Shown piece after piece: positions 32,143-47,100 of a stretch of DNA of 64,000 bases. The stretch covers positions 8,259,501 through 8,323,500 of the forward strand of contig NC_091867.1 of assembly GCF_019399895.1 (NCBI RefSeq). Direction: 5' to 3'. The first letter of the stretch is position 1, and every line of letters starts with the position of its first letter. The stretch comes from Cardiocondyla obscurior. Its lineage: Eukaryota; Arthropoda; Insecta; Hymenoptera; Formicidae. Both the position numbers and the translations under genes were made by a program. The notes under the pieces were generated by a model that worked only from the letters and a program-made list of their open reading frames with translations, ran no database searches and had not been told where the DNA came from.

Positions 32143-35100
32143 GTACGATTATTCACAGTATAAAATTCTAATATGTGATCGTTGATTATAAATAGTAATT
32201 AAAAAATTACTTGTACTTTTTTAAGCATTGGAGAAATATACATAGTTTGTTAAAACCACAGATAAGTGCAACTTATAAAATACCGAAACTCGGGCGAAGC
32301 AATAATTATTAGCGATGCTTGAGAATTTTAATTTACGCTGCCTGGAACAATATGCATAACGAGCTCTTTACAAACTGGTACATCCGATATCGCCCTACCT
32401 TTCCTGATGCGAAAAGTTTTGTCATGAAAGTACACTCGCTTGTATATGCTACTCGTATTTATACAACGTCTCTCGTAACTCATTACGTGTATTTCAACAA
32501 TATTCATTAGGCGTCATGAAGTTTTCATATTTTATAAGACTAAATTACGTGTTATCTTATCGCTTGACAATCACTTTCGGCAAAAAATTATAGATAACTT
32601 CGCACAAAGAAAGAAAAAAAAATTAAAAAAATTGACTTGACTAAACATCTTGACATCTCTCACGCTTATGACAGTTTAATTTCCCCTCTTTTCACGAAGT
32701 GATTTTGTGCGGTGGGAAAACTCTGTTTTTGCTTTCAATGTGCATTTTCTTACGATTTCCAACTGTTTGCCTCTGGTCTTCCAATATCCGTTCTGTCGAC
32801 CCTTCAAACTTTAGAAATCTCCTTTTTTTCGCATAGGCTTTCGAAAGATAATTAAATTTATCCGAGTAGCAAAGGTAGTGATCAAGATATAATTGTAAAA
32901 AAAATTTTTTTAATAGGACTTATTATTATAATTATACGTATTATTCGTAAATATGTTACCGTAAAAAAAAAAAAAAGATTTAGCTAACTTTTTAATAAGG
33001 CATCAACAAAACAGTATATCTGAATAACGCCGCATCGCTTCAAAAAAAGAAAGCTCTGAATTTTTAATAATTTAACTGCCACAGCTTTATTATACATTCG
33101 ACGATTTTACCAACTGTGAACCTTTAACTTTTATGAATTATAGAACACGACCTCTGTTCTCGTTGAATCGAAATCTAACATTGGCAGAAAAATACTGTGT
33201 AAACCTTTGAGAGGTCCCCGGAAACACTTCTCGTGCATTGTCAATTCTCAGAAGCCTTGCGTAAACTTCGAGACTTTCGGTTTAAAGGCTTGGCAAAAGC
33301 TCGTCCCTCAGGACTTGTAAAAATCACGAAGAAATCTTTCACTCGCTCTGACCTATTCATGTCTTTCGTAAGATCACCCTGTTATTATAACAAGAAAAAA
33401 AAAATAAAGCGAGGGTGTAAATTTTCAGCTGGAAGGTCGCTTTGAATTTCAATCTCAAAATGATACAACCGCTCCGCGATCTATTTATCTTTATCCCTAG
33501 CCTGAATTATAAATATTAAAAAATTTCACCACCCAGACTTTTCGTCAAATAATTCACCGAAATGAAATAGTTCAAATAAAGTGCGTTGCACAAAATTAAC
33601 GTTTTCATCACGACTGCAAAATATCTCTATTTTCTCATTACGCTTGACCGGGAGATTGATCTTGTAAAATTCCATTTAGCGCACGTGCAGATATACGGTA
33701 TTACACGAAGCGACAAAAGGTATATTTGGTGCGTTGTTGGCCTTGGTTCAAAACGATTTGAAGCTATGTGAGATGAGGCACGTGCCTGAACGAACTTGTT
33801 GCTAGATACGAAACGTCACGTTTGACGATGGCAAATAGACAATTGGCCAGTAGTATCGCGCACAATAAATTATGTCCCATTTACGATATGATATGCGTAT
33901 ATCTAGCTAACCCGTTATTTTTAATAACAAACGCACGACATGAGCGTAAAATTGTTAAAAAAAAAAATTAAAAAGAAGTGGAGAAAAAGAAAAGCCGTCC
34001 GCTTTCAGACCAATTTTTTAAAAGAAAAAACGCCGAAACTTTTTTTATATTTATGAAAATACTCATGTGTTTTTTAAAAGGAACCCGGAATTCTAAATAG
34101 AACTACGAAATTCAAATATACGGGGGCTAACTAACACGCCACGTAAACCACACGTTGAAAAAACAGCGGTTTAATTTCTTTCGCAATATAGTTCGACACG
34201 TCGCGCGGCAAACGTTTATTTCAAAGTAATTAACAAGCTCATCAGTTTTTATCGCTAAATAAATACACGTTTGAGCGTAAATCGCGAGAATAAATAAAAC
34301 GTGGTCCACGTACCATATACCTCATCGTGATTTCTGTTATTTAAGAGGAGCGTTCGCTGCCGAGTAGCACCGATTCATTACAACCAGCGCGATGCATTGT
34401 CGCAGACAAATAAATCCGCGAAGGAAAAAGCGCCTGTTAAAACATAATTCTTTCCCGGCATTTTTAAACGGAGCTACCGCTAACAATACCACGTGTGACG
34501 GCAGCAAGAAAATGAATCGATAACTTCCACCAGTCATGCGACGTCCTCGATTTCAAAGTTGAACTTGTCTTATACATGTTGAAATGCATTGCAATTCATG
34601 CAAGCGTCAAGGGATTTGCTTCAATCTCGAGTATTAAAAAAAAAGAAGTAAAAAAAGAAGCTTATTTAAGTTTGTACAGCATTTGCTACTTTAATCGTTT
34701 ATGAGAGTGTATGCAAATAAAGCGAAGTAACCCATTGAAACTATTCGTCTACAAAAAAAGTAAAATAAAAAAAGTGTAAAATTAGTCCCCCACTTTTCAA
34801 ATCAATTTTTTAAAAGAAAAGTACTTATGTGCTCTTAAAAAAGAACCTAGAACTCTAAACAAAATTATAGAATTCAATTGTACAAGAAGCCTAGCTTCGC
34901 ACACCCTAGTTCACGCTGTTGTAAGAATAATTAAAGCGCCCTGAATTTTGTATTCTCGCGGTCTGCGTAAGCGGTAACATTTCACGGAAATATCAGATAC
35001 TCGGAAGAGTAGCCAGTAATAGCAACAGGAAATTAGCTCAGCATCCACCGAAGAAGAAAGTTTCGAGAAGAATAACGCTCAAATAATTGGAAAATTAAAA

Positions 35101-38100
35101 TCATACGTCGCTATATAAAACGATGATTTTATAAAACTAGAGAAAAAAAAGTCATGCGACTTACCAATCGGCATGAGCTTCAGCGGAGTTGTTGAGTTCT
35201 GCCGGTGGCTGTAACATAAAATAAAACAAATTAATACACACATGTTAGTAATTAAATTAATGTAAAGGTAAAACCTTTTTTTTTATTTTCTAAAAAAGAA
35301 AAAATTTATATTTACCTATAAGTTGCTCCGCCGATGCATGATGCCCTTCCCGGGCCTGCTCCTCCTCTCAGATGGGACGTGACGAGCCATCCTTCCGCGC
35401 ACTAGATATCGCGATCGCGAACGCACTCCCGTAAATCGACAATCTTAAAAAAAAACGCCCGAAAATTAGCGGCACACCCGGAACGACCGGCGAACCGACT
35501 GCGGTTCGTATAATTATTAATTTCGGCGGTAACGACACTCGTTGACAATAGTTGATTCAGCTGCGTTGATCTGTAACAAAAAATATATATATATAATTTA
35601 ATAAATGGCAACAATAGAATCGATTATATCAACTAATTCAAAGCAACTCACGGATTTTTTTAAATAGAGTACAATAAATATTGCGCAATAAACCAATACG
35701 TGAAAAAGAAAAATGCTTCAATAAAAATTTCGGAATTTTCTGATAAATCTCTCTTTGCTTGCATAAATATGCAAATACAATTTCCATCTCTATCCATCGA
35801 AGGTAATACCATCGGAACAAATATTTGCCAAATTTAAAACTAAAATTTCTGAGAGTTTCACAATGATACGGAGAACTGTGAAATTAGATCATGCAATTTC
35901 GACGCGATGCATTATCCCGATTACGTAATACGACATCTCTCCCTTTGAATAAATTGCAGGCACTTGAATCCGACCACGACCATCGCGTAGATGTTGAAAC
36001 TCAAGCTGTAAACTAAGCTCTACTTGCAATGTTTCTAATACCATATTACATATGCAATATAAACACAAAATATATTCCTGGATAATATCGCACTGCATAT
36101 TTCATTAAAAATCACTACCGCAAAAAAAAAATAAAAATAAAAAGTAAAAAGAGAAATTTATTTAAGTTTGTACACCATTTGATCTTTTAATCGTTTATAA
36201 GAGTGTGTGCACATAAAGCGAAATAGCCCATTGGAACTATTTTTTTACAAAAAAAAGTAGGGAAAAAAAAAGTGTCAAGTTAGCCCTCCGCTTTTCAAGC
36301 CGATTTTTCGAAGGGAAAACACCGAAACTCTTTTTACATCTATGAAAGTACTCCTGTACTCTTTAAATAAAAAAAAAATCCTGAAACTCTAAACAAAACT
36401 ATAAAATTTAAATGAACAAAGGCTAACCTCATACACCCTTTTTTTTATAATTGACTGTATTATATAAATTAAAATAAATAAAACCGTTTTAAGAAATTAT
36501 GTAGTTATGGAGTATCTATGTAGAAATAAAAGTAGGTGCTTCTCTTCACAATCGAAGATGCCTTTGTCGATATGACATCAGCAACACACGGTGAAATCTG
36601 CTAGTGGTGCAGATTAAACTCGCGAGGCGTGAAGCTAAATCTTAGAGCGCGGAAACGCGCTAGAATTCTCTTATTGTTCATAATTCTGGCCTGTCTTTTG
36701 TTCGCAAATCGAGCTAGCGGACGGGTAGACGTAAGAACGAGCACGCGGGAACGAGCTCGGAGAAAGAAGAAAACGCGAAGGAACGGAGAACTTGCCGGTG
36801 CATAGATCTTCCAAGTTACTGCTAGATAAATTGTAATAATCTAATACAAAAGACGGGTTTCCGTTGCTTCCTCTCGGCGCATCAGTCATGAATAATCATC
36901 GCGAGATTCGTCTACTTGATGGAACACGCGTCACCATTAACCGCGTTAGCTATTTCTATTATGCCTATTCAAATCCGCTAATTATACCAGATATTAGTAA
37001 CCTTATCCTAACGAAGGCAATTAATTCTGCATCTATTAATAACCGCAATTGCATTCGTTACGAAACTGTCGATGCAAATAATCGTAAAACCCATAAAAAT
37101 AATATTAATTGAAAGCAGCTCGAGATTAAATCTCTCGCACTCTGAATTAATTTCCGAAAAATAGCGCACGCGAAGCATGATTTCTTCTGGTTTTAAATTA
37201 ATTGCACGAACGGCATCGTGGCTGTCTGTCAATTACAAATAAAATTAATTTCTGTACAAATTAGATTAATTAATTCAGTATTTATTAGTATTTAAGATAG
37301 AGAGAAAAAAAAAAGAAGGAAAAAACCTCAAACTTGTTCTCTCACTGAAGTTTCACGTGAAGTCTGCACCTTACATCGCGTCTCGCAGCGTGTAAAAAAT
37401 ATTCGCGAGATCCGAGAGAAGAGGAAAGCGTTGATACGCATGTAAATAAAGCATCTGACAGGTATCGGACTCGACAGGATTCCAACCGCGTCGATCCGGA
37501 CCTGGGATAAGTCCAGGGGTAAATGGGGGATACACGTCGAAAGGTCGGCCAAGGGTAGGGGATGGCAGCTGGTGGCTGCGACGGCGCGGGTGAAACGAGG
37601 ACAGGGATGGCATACCTGCTCTCGAACGGCAGTTCGGTCGGTCGTTCGGTCTAGTCGGTTAAAAAGGGGTCGAGTAAGTTTGCGTTGGCGCGCAGCCCGC
37701 CAGTTCCTCGCGAACCGCGAGCCGTATCGCACCGTGTCAGGTGCAAATGCACCAGACTCGTGCGTTTTCCCTGCACGTCTCGCACCTGAACGGGGCAATC
37801 AATTCGGCTTCGCCGACCAAAGTGTCGTCTTCTCGCGAACGCCGCCTCCGCGCTTCGGAGAGAAAAAAAAAATTTCAAGCGTTACCTCGCGACACGTTCG
37901 CCCGATCAAGACTAAGGACAAGGTCGACTCGGCGCTGATCTCCATTCATCGTCAGCCGAAAGTTGCCGCACACGAAACAATACGGCAGTGCGTGAGAATT
38001 AATTGCACCTTCTTCAAACGGATTTTTGGAAAAACCGCGCAAAAACGTGAAATCTATGACTTGTGTTTAGCGTATCGGGTTTGATTGAAACCGAATAACG

Positions 38101-41100
38101 CATCCCATAGAACTCCGTGCGGAAATTAACGAAACCGGTGTATACGCAAGTGCCTTTTTCTCCATACGTACTCGTTAGGTTGTCCAAAAAATATCAACCA
38201 GCGAAAATACTAACAATTTCATAGTCATTACCTCCCTATAATGTCTCGTGAAAGCGAAATAAAAAGGAAAATTCCCGTTGCTGCTACTGATTTTGTTGCT
38301 CTTTTATCTAATAATCTTAATCGGAAAATGTCTACGAACGTATAAACATAGAAAGAATATGATTACGCAAAAGCAAAGCGAGATGAAACTCGTCAAGTAT
38401 AAATACATTTCACGATTGTGCTCCCATAAAGTAAATCGATCGATCATGGACGAGCCCGTAATTACTTTTGTCGCCCGAATTATCTCAACCTCGTCAAGAA
38501 TTTCTACACGTGTCTGATCGCCGCGGCAGCCAGGATTTTCACGAAAGCAAGAGCACGCCGTCCTTCGACCAGTGCATCTCCTCCAACGATTTTTGCACGC
38601 TGCAGTCGCGACGCAAGGCGTGATTTACTCTCGACCAGAACTACGCGACGGACGAGCTCTTTGTTCACGGACGTGAACCGAAATCGAGTCCCCGAGATTT
38701 AAATGGCGCTATACTCGAATGGAACGAGGCAATAGATTGCGAACCCAACGGAAACGCACCGCGTCATTTACGGCGTAGCCAAGTGCATCAGCCGACTGTT
38801 CAACCGTTTGAATTGCTGTGAATCACTCGACGAAAAATCGTAAGGCTTTAAAAAAATATTAGATTGTATATCATTACATCACCCGTTCATTCAAAGCTTA
38901 TCACTCTCTTGTAAATACGATTTACTTGCAAGAATTTTCTTTTCAAGAACGCCTGCAATTATGTTAACTTACGCTGTTAAAGTTGTCTAAATGAAAAAGT
39001 TATTTTCCACGGAAATGTCTTTAAGAATCTTGTGAGAAAAATTAAAAAATTTTTTTTTTTTTTAACAGAAACTTCCAGGTGCACAAAGGAAAGAACGCTT
39101 TAAAAATACAATAGTACGACTGTCTTTCTTTTAAAAACAAAAAAAGCTCCTTTTGTTTTGTTGCATTTGATTCTATATATGAAACGGGAAACGGTATTGC
39201 GCAAAATGGTATAGACAAATATTTACAATTTAATGGAGAATCACTCGAATTCCTGTATGCGCCCAAAATGAGAAGCGCGACGTTTTAAATTTAAATTTTT
39301 GATGCGCTGCGCTACATGCTGCGTGCATAAAATGTGCATAAAGTTTTGTCGTAAATTGCAACGTTTTACAGTAAACCAGTTAGCGTGCGCAAATTAAGTT
39401 TAGATATTAATACTAAGTTAGTTGGTGTATCACCGTTGATTTTAATCTTAGGTAAGCTCATGCTAATGAAAAGTTTTAATTCACTTTCGACATCCGAGAT
39501 TTTATCTCGCTTAACCCCCCCCCAAAAAAAAAAATAAAAAACTACAAGCAGATGTATCGCGTATATTGTTTGATCAATGAAGGGGCATTGCACGTTTAAT
39601 TCATGTAGCGAAAACTGAACGCTTCTCATAATCAATAACATTTGTTTTGACGTTTCTGTAGCGTAGCAACGTAGAAACGTAGTCGGTATTTGAAGTCATT
39701 GGACTTGGAAAATTTCTTAGATTTAAATACAGTCTATTCTGTGCCAGTAGTATTGTGCATATATGTATTGTACAAGTGTAAATTTTCTATTAATTATTAG
39801 AACAAACCTATGTGACCGTGGGCGGAGAATGCCTTTCCCATCGCGCGACCCTGTATTTACCCTGTACATTTTGAAATAATAACCCAGTCCAACGTAATTA
39901 AATACATTTGCAAAAATCCGAGATAATTAAAACGGTCCAGTGTTCGCTTCTGCTTCGACGATACTTATGCTCGCAAGTTATACGTATAAAGACAGGCATA
40001 TAAAACAGTCACAGAAGTTGACGGCATTCATGTAACTGCGAAAAGGGCTTGGGCGGCATTAGCTGCTTTAAATTAGTTCGCAGCGGATTACTTGAGAGCC
40101 ACTGAAATGTTATTAGTTTGCCGACAGCATAATGAGATTGCATGCACAATCGCGCACCGTTATTAGAAGCGTTATGTATGATTTTCATGATGACTAAAGA
40201 CGCTAAAGGGTACATTTTGCTCGGTGAACCGAATTCGCAGACCTACGGATATTCAGCAAGCGGAACATTTCCTCACGAAATTTGAATTAAATCAGATATA
40301 CAATTTCTCCGCTTTAATTATACCAAGCGGTATTGTTTTGACAGAGGCGCTAATCAATAACGCAGCCGGTGAAATTATTAATTAGAACAACGCCTACGTA
40401 TTTTTCTGATCATTAAAATATAAAATATTAAATATAACTATTTTGATGTAATTTGTCACTCTGGCGATTTTATAAATTTAATCGATTTCTTCAAAAACAT
40501 ATAGGGAATTATATTTTGGGAAGTACCAATAATTATTTAACTGTCTAACGAGACTGTTATCTATTTCAAACATATTTAAAACAAATTCTAATTCTGCTTA
40601 TTTCGTTTATGCCCGGCATAATAGATTGGATGTCGTCTGACGAACGAGACAAAACGGTGACACGGGTGGGTCCTTTTCGAAGTTTTCAGAGCAAAAGCTC
40701 GAAGCGCAACGAACATACAAGCGCGATAAGTCCTCCGTTCTCGACGCCGAGATAAAGCACAGGGAGCCTCGAACTGCCAAACTTCCAACCTCGGGGAAAC
40801 TTTAAACATCGTCATTCGGCCGAACCGAATTTCTAAAGCTACAGCACTAGCCCGGATTCTGTTCGTCACGCGCGAGTGCTAGCCGCGGTTAATACTGCGG
40901 AGTGGTAGCACAACGGATGCAGCGAGCATCGCGTTGCACAACAGGGTGTACCCGTCCCCATCGACCGATCTCGAAACTAAGTAACGCCGAAAGTTTGAAT
41001 CGACTTATAACCCTAAGGTAGGAAAAAGTGACGCTTCGGCAAAACACTCTCGCGAAAATTTCATCATCAGTAACGGGATCCCTCGTGGAGATAAAAAAGA

Positions 41101-44100
41101 CCGTCAAGGTAATCTTGTAAAAAAATTGTACAGGACGGACGAAACGAGGTCGGTATAAATATATATAGGGTGAAGTGGTATCGTTCCAAATAACATAAAG
41201 TGAAATTTACAAGCTTTAACAACATTTCGCTAATACGAGGTGTTCAGATTTTCTTCTTTAGTTTTGATATATGTACGAAAAAGTGTGCGAAATTCAGTAC
41301 TTCTTTGTACAATTGTACATTAAAAAAAATTTTTAGCAATTTGAACGCAACAAGCACTGTAAATCGATGTTGCTCTAGTTAATTAAATACTGTTTGTAAG
41401 CCTCGGGGAATAGCAGCACGTAATTACGAATAGAGAAGGGAAGATTATGCAAATATCGAACGATGACGTAATGATAGCACGTTTGGAGTAATTTCGTAGG
41501 TAGGTAGGTAGGTTCAATCGGTATCAACACTATTAACCAAAGTAAATTTTTGTAATAAAGTTATAACACGTTTCATAATTATCAACCTCACCTCGCAAAC
41601 GTTAAAAACGAAAGATGAGCCCTGCTTCATTTATCGGCACAACATCAAGGAATGTTATGTACTGAGAATATGTAAACTTTACGCTCTTCTTGTCGCAAGA
41701 CGCAAGCGGTCTCGACAGATATTAAATGACAAGGTCACATAAAAATATGTAAAATTTTTATCGTATCTGACGTGAAATATTTGACAGGCGTGAGGGGAGA
41801 CGCGACACGATGTTAAAATCAGTGTCGACTCACGATGGTTGGTTGACGCATAAACTTATCGATCTGATACATAAACGTTTAAATAGCATTGATAACGAAA
41901 GAATGTACGTTACCGATAATAATTGATAAGACAAAGACGTGACTTGAATCAGTCAATTCTCCACCTGCATCGGTCACAGGTGATAAATAAAAAAATTTAG
42001 CCGAAAGTACACTGAGAGACAGATATGGCATTTGCCGCGGCGACGGCGGTTATCGTATGACACTATCGTGATAATGTTCGTCGATCCTCACATGAAACTC
42101 ACACGAAAACCCGCGGCAAATGCCATATCTACCTCTCAGTATTAGGTATACTCGCTTTGAGTGTGCATTTATCTTTAGCTCTTTTGTAATAGATTAATGT
42201 ATTAAACAATACGTTATTTGTTTATTCAAAATTTTTTTTTCTACTTCTAAAAAAGTCTGCACCCGAGATAAAAGTTTTAGAAATTTAGAATTAATTCCGT
42301 GCTTGTTGTTAATTACTATAAAATTTTCGAAACTAAATACATACTAAATACGAAAGCCTCTTATTTGAGTACGTATAAACAGAGAAATTAAATGGGCATC
42401 AAGATATTTTTCTACTAATTGAACTTGTTCATAGAGATCTAATAATTGCTTGTCTACTCCTTTGGGAGAATTGAGGTTTGATGGTATATAGGATATATAT
42501 ATATATATATAATCTTGTATAACAGGTGAAGTATTAGCGAAACGTTTTACAGTACCGAACGTATCGAGTAAGGAATAAATGCACTTCTACTGTCCATTCG
42601 TGTTTCTTTTTTATCTCTATAACCTCTACAGTAATTTGGTCAGAGCTCTTGATACGATCGAGCACCTTCTCGATGTAGCTGATACTTTTCGATTAGCGAA
42701 TTCTCTCTCTCTGTCGATATCATTTTTTTTTCTTCTTTCTCCCGTTTTCGCTCGCTCGTGCAATTACAATTTCTTTACAACGTTATTGCAAAAATTCAAT
42801 CGTTGTATTTTTAAATATTATTTTTTTTTTACTTTAATTATTGTTAGTCAAATTTAAACCTAGACGTTTTGATCGTAATATGTCACATTGCTGGAGCATT
42901 TCGTATTTGCGTGCTCCTCTTAGCGTAAAATTGGGGCTTGGCAGAACTTGGCAGTAATTTATTCTCTTAGGATTTACAAACTTCTTTCGTTAAGTCGCTT
43001 GGAGTGTCCGATGCAATCGAGCACATCCCCTTGACACTGTATTTATTCTTACATTTTTTTTTTTTTTTAATTTTACTCGTACCGTGTAATTTTTAATTTG
43101 ATATCCGATTGCAACAGAAAGTTATTTTTACTGAGTAAGTTTAATTGACGTACAATTTATATAAAACGTTATAAAAATAATAGAAATAATGTTTTAGATA
43201 TTTGTTAAAAAAACATTTTTCTTTAATATTTAATATTCGCTTACGTTAAAATTTAGTTCGATATTTATTTAATAGAACTGTGATACCTAAAAATTTCCTA
43301 TTCAATTAGTTTCCTATTCAAGAAACCGGCGACGTTAAAACTCTTTAACAGGCATTTATTCCCCCGATTCTTTAAAAGTCTACCATGAAAATTGCGAATA
43401 AAACTATTACTGAATTTTAAAATTTAACAATATCAAACATCACCGTTGGCATTTCTGTTAAAAGCATATCAGATTTGCGACGTTAAATTGGAACGGATGC
43501 ATCCCGACGGTGAATCCGCGCTACCGAGCCCTCGCCGCGCCGACACATTGTACCGGCGTGTTCTTATCGGCTACGTATGTAGTCGACGAACTTCGGGCTG
43601 TCGTGCCGACTCTGGAATGCCTCGCATACCTACGAGTGCCGTGGGTGACGGTGCCCTACGTGGGTACTACGTACGCGCCCCTCGGTAATTTATGATCTCG
43701 CGCGGGCAACGTCTCCGGCAAGGTCCCTCCGCCAAGTCGTTTCTGGTTGCGTAAGAAGCGCGGGAAGTAGCGAGCGATGAACTGATACACACCTTATTAC
43801 GTCCCGACTACTAGTCTTATTACGTATTCAGCATAATGCGGTTTACGTTGCAAATGCTACGTGTGAATTTTAATGGAAACGCCGGTATACAAAACTGATA
43901 CATCGATTTAAGTAGGGGACTCGAAATTAATGTAAGAGATAAAAATATTCAAGATTGTAAACAGCAAATGATAATTTATACGAGATAAAGATAAATTACA
44001 ACGACACGAGGTTTGCGAGACACAGCTAGGTCGTGCGAATATGAAAACGGAGGAGGATGTAACGCGATGGCCAGACATTGAAAGCGGAAACGACAATTCT

Positions 44101-47100
44101 TTCGTGATTTTATTACGTTTTAGCATGGAACTTCCGACACTTGCATATTGGCGTTATGCATGCGAACGATAGATAAAAGACAGAAATATATAGTGACGTG
44201 GAAGTTTATAGGTCTACTCGATGTCTTTTGGAAAATGTTGAGCACTTTAAAACTCTCGTTATTGGGTGGGAAAGTTTCGGGATGATAAAACGAACCTATT
44301 TTGTTTCAATTTCACTTTACAGTTATCTCGGCGTACTAAAAGCTTCAGATGTTTCAAGTGCCTCGTAGATTACTTGCTGCAGTATATGAACGAGATTTTA
44401 TGAAAATGTCGAGAATTCGTAAAATTATTCACGATACTATTTACGTGATATATCGAAAGCAATAGTATATAGTTATAAGTCTTGTTTTCCATATATTATC
44501 TGGCAGTAGTTTTGCAAGCTTACACTGCTTTATCTTTAACAGTCATTTATCTCGATCCGTCGTTTCTTCGAGGTCGCGCAAGACCAGACGCGCTAGTCGC
44601 GAGATAAATGATTCGAACGACGCAATGTAATTCCGCCAGGCTCCGCCAAGACGCCGTTGACCATTTCTTTTTTTTCTTTTGGAATCGCACTACGCGAGTC
44701 GGGATGCGTTAGCAGCCAGGAAAAGGAACCTTATTTTATTTATACGCGCAGCTGGATCAGTTCAAAAGCGAAAAAGAGCAATGCGCGGTTTATCGCATGC
44801 GAAAATAAAAAAAAAGAAAAAAGAACGAGAGAAAGACTGAGAAAGAGTGAGACGAGACGGCCTGGAATGGACGGAATGGCATGTTAGGGGAAATGTACGT
44901 GTGCAAATGTTCCGCACACACTCGTGGGTGTTGACATCCAATTGTAGCGAACACTTCGACCGAATTAGAAAGGTACGTTTAACGATATACAACAGCTGAG
45001 AAAACCTGCCTGATACATTACTTTTAACGCGTCGTATACTGTTCTGTAAATCAGTATGAACTTTATTCAAGTTCATACTGTAATTTCGAATTACGGGATA
45101 CTTTGAACGTATCATGATGAATAAAGAATTTATTTTATAGAAATTATATTTTATAGAAATATATATATGTATATATATTTTTAAAAATGTACGATTTTTT
45201 GTGTACGCAACAATAGTTCTGTGACTCAGCAGAATGGCGTGGGAACGAGATATGCCATTCTTAGTCGTAAACAGCAGGGGGAACTGCCACCTGATTTTAG
45301 GATATGTTTCCTTTTTTTGAGCTTGTCGAATAGACAAAAATTCTTTAGGCGCGGTATAAATTTTTAAGAAAGTTTCTACGTTATCTTGAAAGGAATAGTT
45401 TGAATACTGTTTTAGTTATTTTGACTTAGTCATTTTGACACGTGAGACAGTTGTTTTTACGCATGAAAGAATGTAAAACCGTAGATTAATAATCTTAATT
45501 TAATAAAGGTTTAAATGGCGACAGTGAAAGCTACATTCGAAAAGACAATGCTTCAAAGATAAACTACAGACGAAGAAACCAAGTTACATTAGCTGTAATA
45601 GTTTGTCATAATAAATCTTTACACCGGCGTTTATCTACTTGTGAGTTTAGGAGTGTTCTCGAAACGAGAAAATCACGACAGCCAAGTTCTGCGAATGCAA
45701 TGGATTTAATCGTTAAGTTTCAAGTTGCTGACTTAAACGTCTGTTAAATTTGCGTCTACGTACGTAATTAATAATCCATATATTTAATGTCGATACTGAC
45801 AATTGCAAATAAAAAATAATGTACACAACGCGTTGCGATAGTAATTCGTGCCTCAGACAATTAATTAAACATAAAAAGCTTACCGACGAATTATCACGAA
45901 TGGAAAGTGATTACATTAGAATATTTTAACGCGATTTCTACGAGCCTAGGTAATTTGAGATTACTAGATTGTACTAAAGAGAGAAACACCAGAAAAAAAA
46001 GGTAAAGGCTAATTTTCGAACGTCCGCTCCACGAAGTATGTCCCGAGGAAAGTGTAACGACGTGATGCTATGGAAAGAAAAAGAACACGTCGCGAAAAAG
46101 CAATCGAAAGTAACGTGGCGCGTGCTAAAGATTTAACAGAGCGAGAACGAAAGCAAATACAAAGTCAAACGAATATTCCATTGCGCCGCGGTAAAATTAA
46201 CGGCGGACGACGCGACACCGAGTCTGCACCACGGAGATCAAGAAGTCGTGCACAAGAAGGAAGTATAATAATTGAGCATTTCCGCAGCTCTCGACATTTA
46301 CTTTACAACGTCGCCCTAATACGTTTATTTCGTTCCCTTTCCTTTTTCCCTCGTTTCTCTTCTTCACGTATGCAGACGAATAATATTAAGGCGTGCCTTA
46401 GAGTAAAATGCATCAGAGAATGCACTCAGCGCAGCCATGAGATCGCGTGCATCTCGCGATTGTTTCGGCGAAAATTAACTTCGAGCGACATAAAATTATT
46501 AGGAGACAGTTACAACCACCCACATTATGGATAACATCATCGTATAGGTGTTCAAGAATGATAGTTGCTACCAAACCAGATTTTCAGAAAACCGTAAATT
46601 AGAAGTGACTTTATAGATAATGTAAAATCAAACTTTAACCGGAAGTTGACTGCTTACGCATAAATGTTTTTGAAAATATAGTAGCACGACGTTACAGAAA
46701 AAGGAAACGTGTCAGGTATCTATGAGACGTAGCTGAACGCTTTGCGCCCATCGATCGCGTGCATTCTCCGATACCAAAAAGCCATTGATACGATGGAGAA
46801 TGCACTCCTTAGGACCGCAAGTTATTTTAAGAGAACTGGTTTGGTAGCTGTGCTATATTTACTTTTCTCCGGCACGCCAAAGTCATTGACAGCGTTCTTT
46901 ACTCGGACTTTACTTCTCTTGTCCTTCGGCCCGGTACCGAAATGTAGTTGAAACAGATTTTTACTAATCTATTTTTTTTTTTAATATATATAATTATTAA
47001 TATTAAAAATTCGTAAGAAATGGAAAAGCTATATTAAGATTTCAGGCCAACGATATTTAACTGCGAGAAAATAATATATTTTGTACAGTTACCGTCAGGA

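Noticed and set aside
36864..37112. 82-codon frame with ATG at 36864
   Set aside because: AT-rich, no splice sites or similarity to anything recognised, and a competing open frame runs on the other strand.
37572..38084. Open frames on both strands in the 37.6-kb island
   Set aside because: They overlap on opposite strands in GC-rich DNA with no domain; long frames are expected from composition. Kept only as a possible promoter island.
38176..38260. TTAGGTTGTCCAAAA stretch resembling a mariner end
   Set aside because: Only one short end-like piece; no second terminal repeat or transposase remnant found nearby.
44762..45337. Minus-strand open frame of 191 codons
   Set aside because: Composition is AT-driven, it has no splice or domain support, and it covers the 45.05-kb hairpin.
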